Position numbers and translations under genes: made by a program
The notes under the pieces: model-generated
Told to the model about the DNA's origin: nothing
Databases searched by the model: none
The model's input: the letters and a program-made list of their open reading frames with translations, nothing else
Shown here: positions 32,842 to 36,435 of the stretch, piece after piece
Layout: every line of letters starts with the position of its first letter
Numbering within the stretch: the first letter of the stretch is position 1
NCBI GenBank assembly: GCA_947629505.1
Contig: CANRDW010000009.1
Coordinates: 1-36,435 of the forward strand
Direction: 5' to 3'
Origin: an uncultured Clostridia bacterium
GTDB taxonomy: Bacteria; Bacillota; Clostridia; Christensenellales; UBA1242
Length of the DNA: 36,435 nt

Positions 32842-33564
32842 ATGAAACTTTTATTTAAGATAAGGCTTTTGGTCTATAAATTTTTACACAGAAATGATTT
32901 TTCAGAGGGGCTGATGTGCTACATTTGTGGCAACAAGGCTCTGCCGCAGCCACTTGGCACTGACGAGGAACTTTCGCTTTTGTCACAACTTCAAAACGGA
33001 AATGAGGCGGCAAAGGACAAACTCATTGAACACAACCTTAGGCTTGTGGTGTATATCGCCAAAAAGTTTGAAACATCTGGGATTGAACTTGAAGATTTGA
33101 TTTCAATCGGCTCGATTGGGCTGATTAAGGCGGTGAAAACCTACAGCGTTGACAAAAACATCAAACTTGCAACCTATGCAAGCCGCTGCATTGAAAACGA
33201 GATTTTGATGCAACTTAGAAAAAACACGCGCATGAAAATTGAAGTTTCTTTGGACGAGCCACTTTCCTCTGACGGCGAAGGCAACGAACTTTTGCTTGCA
33301 GACATAATTCCTGTGGATGAGGACAGCGTTTCAAGAAATATTGAGATGAGCGCAGAGAAACAAATTTTGATGGATGTGATTGAAAACCTTGACGAGAGGG
33401 AACAAGTTATCATGAAACTTCGCTTTGGGCTTGTGGGCTGCGGGGAGAAAACTCAAAAAGAAGTTGCCGATATGATGGGCATAAGCCAAAGTTATATTTC
33501 ACGCATTGAAAAGAAAATTTTATCAAAAATGCGTAAAAAACTTGAAAAAAGTGAAGATTTTTGA
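32842..33564 (+). CDS. sigE: RNA polymerase sporulation sigma factor sigma-E
   Basis: Mother-cell early sigma factor. 240 aa. Residues 1 to about 28 are the basic pro-sequence (KIRLLVYKFLHRNDFSEG), with the cleavage region near LMCYICG before ALPQPL. Region 2 reads LRLVVYIAKKFETSGIELEDLISIGSIGLIKAVKTY; region 4 reads EKTQKEVADMMGISQSYISRIEKKI. GGGAGGG lies 4 bases before the ATG. Co-transcribed with spoIIGA. Confidence 0.97.
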   Translation: MKLLFKIRLLVYKFLHRNDFSEGLMCYICGNKALPQPLGTDEELSLLSQLQNGNEAAKDKLIEHNLRLVVYIAKKFETSGIELEDLISIGSIGLIKAVKTYSVDKNIKLATYASRCIENEILMQLRKNTRMKIEVSLDEPLSSDGEGNELLLADIIPVDEDSVSRNIEMSAEKQILMDVIENLDEREQVIMKLRFGLVGCGEKTQKEVADMMGISQSYISRIEKKILSKMRKKLEKSEDF

Positions 33565-33586
33565 TGTTTTTTGATGATTTTTTGCT

Positions 33587-33622
33587 AAAAAAGTGTAAAT
33601 TTTTGGATTTTACACTTTTTTT
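33587..33622 (+). terminator. terminator between sigE and sigG
   Basis: Arms 33587-33599 and 33609-33621 (AAAAAAGTGTAAA / TTTACACTTTTTT), 13 bp, loop of 9. It separates sigE transcription from sigG. Confidence 0.88.
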
Positions 33623-33641
33623 GTCAAATTAAACTTTTGTG

Positions 33642-33671
33642 GCATACTTTTCAAAGTTGTTTGGCAAAATA
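33642..33671 (+). promoter_or_regulatory. sigma-F/sigma-G type promoter of sigG
   Basis: GCATA (33642-33646), 15-base spacer, TGGCAAAATA (33662-33671). The -35 is a perfect GYATA and the -10 fits GGNNANANTN except for the first G. In Bacillus sigG is switched on by sigma-F in the forespore. Confidence 0.75.
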
Positions 33672-33691
33672 CCTTTAAAAAGGAGTTTTTT

Positions 33692-34465
33692 ATGTCAAAC
33701 AAAGTTGTCATTTCAGGGGTGAACACATCCACCTTGCCAAAACTTAAAAATGATGAAATTATGGAACTTTTGAAACAGGTTAAGGCGGGGGATGAGTTTG
33801 CAAGAGATAAGTTTGTTGTTGCAAATTTAAGGCTTGTGCTTTCAGTTGTGCAGCGCTTTTCTGGGCATTGCGACAAGGCTGACGATATGTTTCAAGTTGG
33901 CTGTGTTGGACTTTTAAAAGCGATTGACAATTTTGATGAAACGCTGAATGTCAGATTTTCAACCTATGCCGTGCCAATGATTGTTGGCGAAATTCGAAGA
34001 TATATTCGCGACAACAACTGCCTTAGGGTGAGCCGCTCTATTCGAGATGTTGCCTACAAGGCACTGCAGGCGAAAGAGCAATATATCAAGAAAAACAACT
34101 GTGAACCAACTTTGGAAGAAATTGCTAAAATGATTGAACTGCCTGTCAGCGAAGTGACTTTTGCGCTTGATGCGATAAGCGAAACGCTTTCTTTAAACGA
34201 GCCAATTTACAATGACGGCAACGAAACAATCAGGCTTATGGACCAAATTGCCGATGAGAAAAATTGTGATGAAATGTTTGTTGAAAAACTTTCGCTTTCA
34301 GATGCAATCAAAAACCTTTCACCACGTGAAAAAGAAATTCTTTTGATGCGCTATTATGTTGGCAAAACGCAAATGGAAGTGAGCGAAGAGGTTGGCATTT
34401 CTCAAGCGCAAGTTTCAAGGCTTGAAAAGAATGCACTGAAAACAATCAAAAATTTTATTGAATAA
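33692..34465 (+). CDS. sigG: RNA polymerase sporulation sigma factor sigma-G
   Basis: Late forespore sigma factor. 257 aa. N-terminus NKVVISGVNTSTLPKLKN is specific to sigma-G. Region 2: NLRLVLSVVQRFSGHCDKADDMFQVGCVGLLKAIDNFD, then FSTYAVPMIVGEIRRYIRDNN; region 4: KTQMEVSEEVGISQAQVSRLEK. AAAAAGGAG lies 6 bases before the ATG. It has its own promoter and an upstream terminator, so it is uncoupled from sigE. Confidence 0.97.
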   Translation: MSNKVVISGVNTSTLPKLKNDEIMELLKQVKAGDEFARDKFVVANLRLVLSVVQRFSGHCDKADDMFQVGCVGLLKAIDNFDETLNVRFSTYAVPMIVGEIRRYIRDNNCLRVSRSIRDVAYKALQAKEQYIKKNNCEPTLEEIAKMIELPVSEVTFALDAISETLSLNEPIYNDGNETIRLMDQIADEKNCDEMFVEKLSLSDAIKNLSPREKEILLMRYYVGKTQMEVSEEVGISQAQVSRLEKNALKTIKNFIE

Positions 34466-34538
34466 AAAAAGACTTAAAAGGTCAAAAAATAAGCGCCCAA
34501 CGAACTTTTGTCAAAACAAACAAATTAAACGATTGCGC

Positions 34539-34565
34539 AAAACCGCCAAGCACTGCTGCGGTTTT
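34539..34565. terminator. probable terminator after sigG
   Basis: AAAACCGC (34539-34546) and GCGGTTTT (34558-34565), 8 bp perfect, loop of 11. It could serve sigG, 73 bases upstream. Apart from this and the next hairpin I see nothing coding between sigG and the tRNA. Confidence 0.6.
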
Positions 34566-34617
34566 CATTCGGCGCAACAAAGAGAAAAAACAAGCGAAAA
34601 GCGAGGGTTTTTTGTGC

Positions 34618-34648
34618 AAAAAAAACCGCACCAAAAGCGCAGTTTTTT
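34618..34648 (-). terminator. terminator of tRNA-Leu
   Basis: On the minus strand ACTGCGC pairs with GTGCGGT using two G-U pairs, flanked by A's and followed by eight T. In plus-strand RNA the two wobble positions become C-A mismatches, so the hairpin is directional. Confidence 0.7.
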
Positions 34649-34652
34649 CTCG

Positions 34653-34734
34653 TGGTGCGGATGGGGAGGGTCGAACTCCCACGGTTTCCCACTTGCCCCT
34701 TAAACAAGCGCGTCTGCCATTCCGCCACATCCGC
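34653..34734 (-). tRNA. tRNA-Leu (anticodon AAG)
   Basis: Class II tRNA on the minus strand: acceptor GCGGATG/CATCCGC, D-arm GCG-GAATGGCAGA-CGC, anticodon stem CTTGT/GCAAG with loop TTAAGGG, 11-base variable region, T-arm GGGAG-TTCGACC-CTCCC, discriminator A and encoded CCA. The loop puts AAG at 34-36, unusual for bacteria because A34 normally needs deamination to inosine. Confidence 0.93.
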
Positions 34735-34744
34735 ATGTGATTAC

Positions 34745-34773
34745 ATTTTATACTATTCTTGCGACAAAGTCAA
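34745..34773 (-). promoter_or_regulatory. sigma-A promoter of tRNA-Leu
   Basis: Minus strand: TTGACT (34768-34773), 17-base spacer, TAAAAT (34745-34750). Start expected about 4 bases upstream of the tRNA. Confidence 0.82.
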
Positions 34774-34811
34774 CAATTTTTGCGAAAAAAACAAAATTTC
34801 TTCTTTTTGAA

Positions 34812-34817
34812 TATACT
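34812..34817 (+). promoter_or_regulatory. -10 element of the GNAT gene
   Basis: TATACT ends 5 bases before ATG 34823. No clear -35 and no Shine-Dalgarno; probably leaderless. Confidence 0.45.
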
Positions 34818-34822
34818 TTAAC

Positions 34823-35266
34823 ATGAAAAACGAAGAGATTATCATAAAACGCGCAAAGCAAGAAGATTTGGACTTTATCTTGCACGCCAACAAAGAAATT
34901 GACAAGGCATCTTATATTAAAAGCAGTGCGCTGGTTTACAACATACAATGTGACCTATTTGATAAAAAATGTACGGTTTGTTTAATTGCAAAAAAGGCGG
35001 GCGAATATGCAGGCATGATTTTGTTTTCAAAAGTCTATTGGGCGGACAGAGGCGAGGGGATTTATGTTTCGCAGGTTTTTGTTGAAGAAAAGTTCCGTGG
35101 GCAGAAAGTTATGAAAAAACTTTTCAAAAAAGCGCTTTATCATTTCAAAGACACAAAATTTGCAACTTGTCTTGTCAGCGACAAAAATTCTCGCATGCTT
35201 GAGTGCGTAAAGAAATTTGAAAGAGAAGATATGCTTTCCTTTGTGATAAACAGAATTGATTTTTAA
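34823..35266 (+). CDS. GNAT family N-acetyltransferase
   Basis: 147 aa, a single GNAT domain. The acetyl-CoA site is motif A at about 82-105 (VSQVFVEEKFRGQKVMKKLF), with the RGQKVM turn in place of the classical RxxGxG/A. The central strand AGMILFSKVY and the C-terminal part fit the fold. The substrate cannot be inferred. There is no Shine-Dalgarno, and the -10 box is 5 bases from the ATG. Confidence 0.8.
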   Translation: MKNEEIIIKRAKQEDLDFILHANKEIDKASYIKSSALVYNIQCDLFDKKCTVCLIAKKAGEYAGMILFSKVYWADRGEGIYVSQVFVEEKFRGQKVMKKLFKKALYHFKDTKFATCLVSDKNSRMLECVKKFEREDMLSFVINRIDF

Positions 35267-35295
35267 TATTATATTATTTATCAATGAAAAAATTG

Positions 35296-35325
35296 TTGAT
35301 TTTTTTGTGCCGAGCGTGATATAAT
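35296..35325 (+). promoter_or_regulatory. sigma-A promoter of the subtilase gene, leaderless
   Basis: TTGATT (35296-35301), 18-base spacer ending in extended TGA, perfect TATAAT (35320-35325), ending 6 bases before ATG 35332. Confidence 0.78.
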
Positions 35326-35331
35326 ATCTAT

Positions 35332-36435
35332 ATGAAAACAGCAACAAAAATTTCTTCAATAATTGCAGTTTGCATCTTGTCGGTGCTTGTTTTGTTTGCT
35401 GGTTTTTGCATGCCAACAAAGTCTGCTTTTGCAAGTGGCGATGTTGACGAATATGCGACATTTGCTGCGCAAAGAGAAAAGATGCTTGAATATGACAATC
35501 CAAACGAGGATGTCACTTTAAATAAACAAGACTATTTTGTCGAGGATGGAAAGATATTTTTAAGCCAAAAAGCGATTGGCTTGTATGGGCTTTCAAAAGG
35601 CAAATTTAAAGACGAATTTTATGAATGTGAAGATGAAAATGTTGTTGTTGAAAAAGATTGTGTGAAAATTAAAAACACATCACAAATAAATCGACTTATC
35701 GTTGTTTCAGACAACAAAATTGACAGCCATGGTGCTGTGTTGCAAGCTGATATCAACAACTTCCACTTTTTCCAATATGGCAATGAAAAACAGGCCGCGG
35801 ATGCTTTTGAATTTTACAAAAACAGCGGGCTGAGTGTTTCTTATGATTATGTTATTTCCACATCGTCAAATGATGACACAGAAGAGGCAGCTTTGTTTAC
35901 ATACAAAACCCCTTGGGCAGACAGAGCGATTGGATTTTCGCAATACACTGAAAACATGCTTAAAATTCATCCAAAAGACACTTTGAAAGACGTTGTTGTT
36001 GCCGTTTTGGACACGGGAATTTATGCAGAGCATTATCAGTTTGTCAACAGAATATATTCTGGCGGCAGAAACTTCAGTGGTGAGGGAGCATTAAGCGATG
36101 TTTCAGACGGCGGCAGTGGGCATGGAACTCACGTTTCTGGAATTATTGCAAATTCCGCACCTTTTGAAAATATAAAAATTCTTCCACTCAAGGTTTTAAG
36201 GTCATCTGACGGCAAGGGCAATGTTGGAATGATTATTGACGCCATTGAATATCTTGTTGAAAATTTGAATGATCCAAAAGTTAGGCTTTTAAACCTCAGT
36301 GTTGGAATAACAATGACCGATCCAAATGTTTCAGTGCAAAATGAATATCTTATGAATGCCATAAGACTTGCATATAATCACAACATCATTCCTGTTGTTG
36401 CAGCAGGAAATGAACGAGTGAACACAAAATACGCA
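35332..36435 (+). CDS. Secreted subtilisin-like serine protease (S8), 3' end beyond the window
   Basis: 368 codons visible. A signal peptide (about 1-35, cleavage near AFA-SG) shows export. A pro-region of about 180 residues follows, with no named motif but possibly an inhibitor-type propeptide. The catalytic domain has Asp227 in AVLDTGI, His264 in GHGTHVSG and the oxyanion Asn360 in AAGNE. The catalytic Ser lies past base 36435. Leaderless promoter; no Shine-Dalgarno. Possible roles include nutrition or spore and cell-surface protein processing. Confidence 0.9.
   Translation, partial: MKTATKISSIIAVCILSVLVLFAGFCMPTKSAFASGDVDEYATFAAQREKMLEYDNPNEDVTLNKQDYFVEDGKIFLSQKAIGLYGLSKGKFKDEFYECEDENVVVEKDCVKIKNTSQINRLIVVSDNKIDSHGAVLQADINNFHFFQYGNEKQAADAFEFYKNSGLSVSYDYVISTSSNDDTEEAALFTYKTPWADRAIGFSQYTENMLKIHPKDTLKDVVVAVLDTGIYAEHYQFVNRIYSGGRNFSGEGALSDVSDGGSGHGTHVSGIIANSAPFENIKILPLKVLRSSDGKGNVGMIIDAIEYLVENLNDPKVRLLNLSVGITMTDPNVSVQNEYLMNAIRLAYNHNIIPVVAAGNERVNTKYA

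Overview
The window is low-GC DNA from a spore-forming, anaerobic Clostridia-type bacterium, probably an uncultured gut lineage. The evidence is a sporulation gene set (spoIIGA-sigE-sigG, a SpoIVFB-like protease, a SpoIIM-like protein, a DacF-type carboxypeptidase, a YtxC-like gene), a single-chain pyruvate:ferredoxin oxidoreductase, a threonine T-box, and many hairpin-plus-T-run terminators. I see no insertion sequence, prophage, CRISPR array or clear horizontally acquired block; the region is ordinary chromosome.

Layout. 1-9 kb: a cut-off DnaD-like gene (-), an M1 peptidase lipoprotein (+), a GT4 glycosyltransferase, a glycerophosphodiesterase and nifJ (all -), truA (+), and an unknown lipoprotein (-). 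9-12.6 kb: ytxC, T-box-thrS, a 23-codon membrane ORF, yajC and rpsU (+). 12.7-16 kb: a metallo-beta-lactamase-fold protein, tRNA-Arg(CCT) and a class A penicillin-binding protein (-). 16-28.2 kb: a long + strand run of miaB-mutS-mutL-miaA-ynbB-like-spoIIM-like-dacF, then scpA-scpB, then a 46-codon membrane ORF overlapping a SpoIVFB-like protease. 28.2-36.4 kb: a ferritin-like protein (-), a membrane class III cyclase homologue, a zinc-ribbon/TM2 protein, mnmA, spoIIGA-sigE, sigG (+), tRNA-Leu(AAG) (-), a GNAT acetyltransferase and a cut-off secreted subtilase (+).

How the genes work together. Several sets are classic: mismatch repair (mutS, mutL) flanked by A37 tRNA modification (miaA, miaB); chromosome condensation (scpA, scpB); and the sigma-E/sigma-G cascade with its processing protease SpoIIGA. 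sigG has its own sigma-F/G-type promoter and its own upstream terminator.

The most striking signal is in the promoters. Eight genes (truA, the MBL gene, the PBP gene, miaB, scpA, the TM2 gene, spoIIGA, the subtilase) have a -10 box ending exactly 6 bases before the ATG and no Shine-Dalgarno. The predicted +1 is therefore the A of the start codon, which implies leaderless mRNAs. Other genes in the same window have ordinary AAGGAG-type sites, so two initiation modes seem to coexist. Other oddities are MiaB without a TRAM domain, ThrRS without a TGS domain, a cyclase with replaced catalytic residues, a tRNA-Leu with anticodon AAG, two tiny membrane ORFs ahead of yajC and the SpoIVFB-like gene, and terminators or long inverted repeats built into coding ends.
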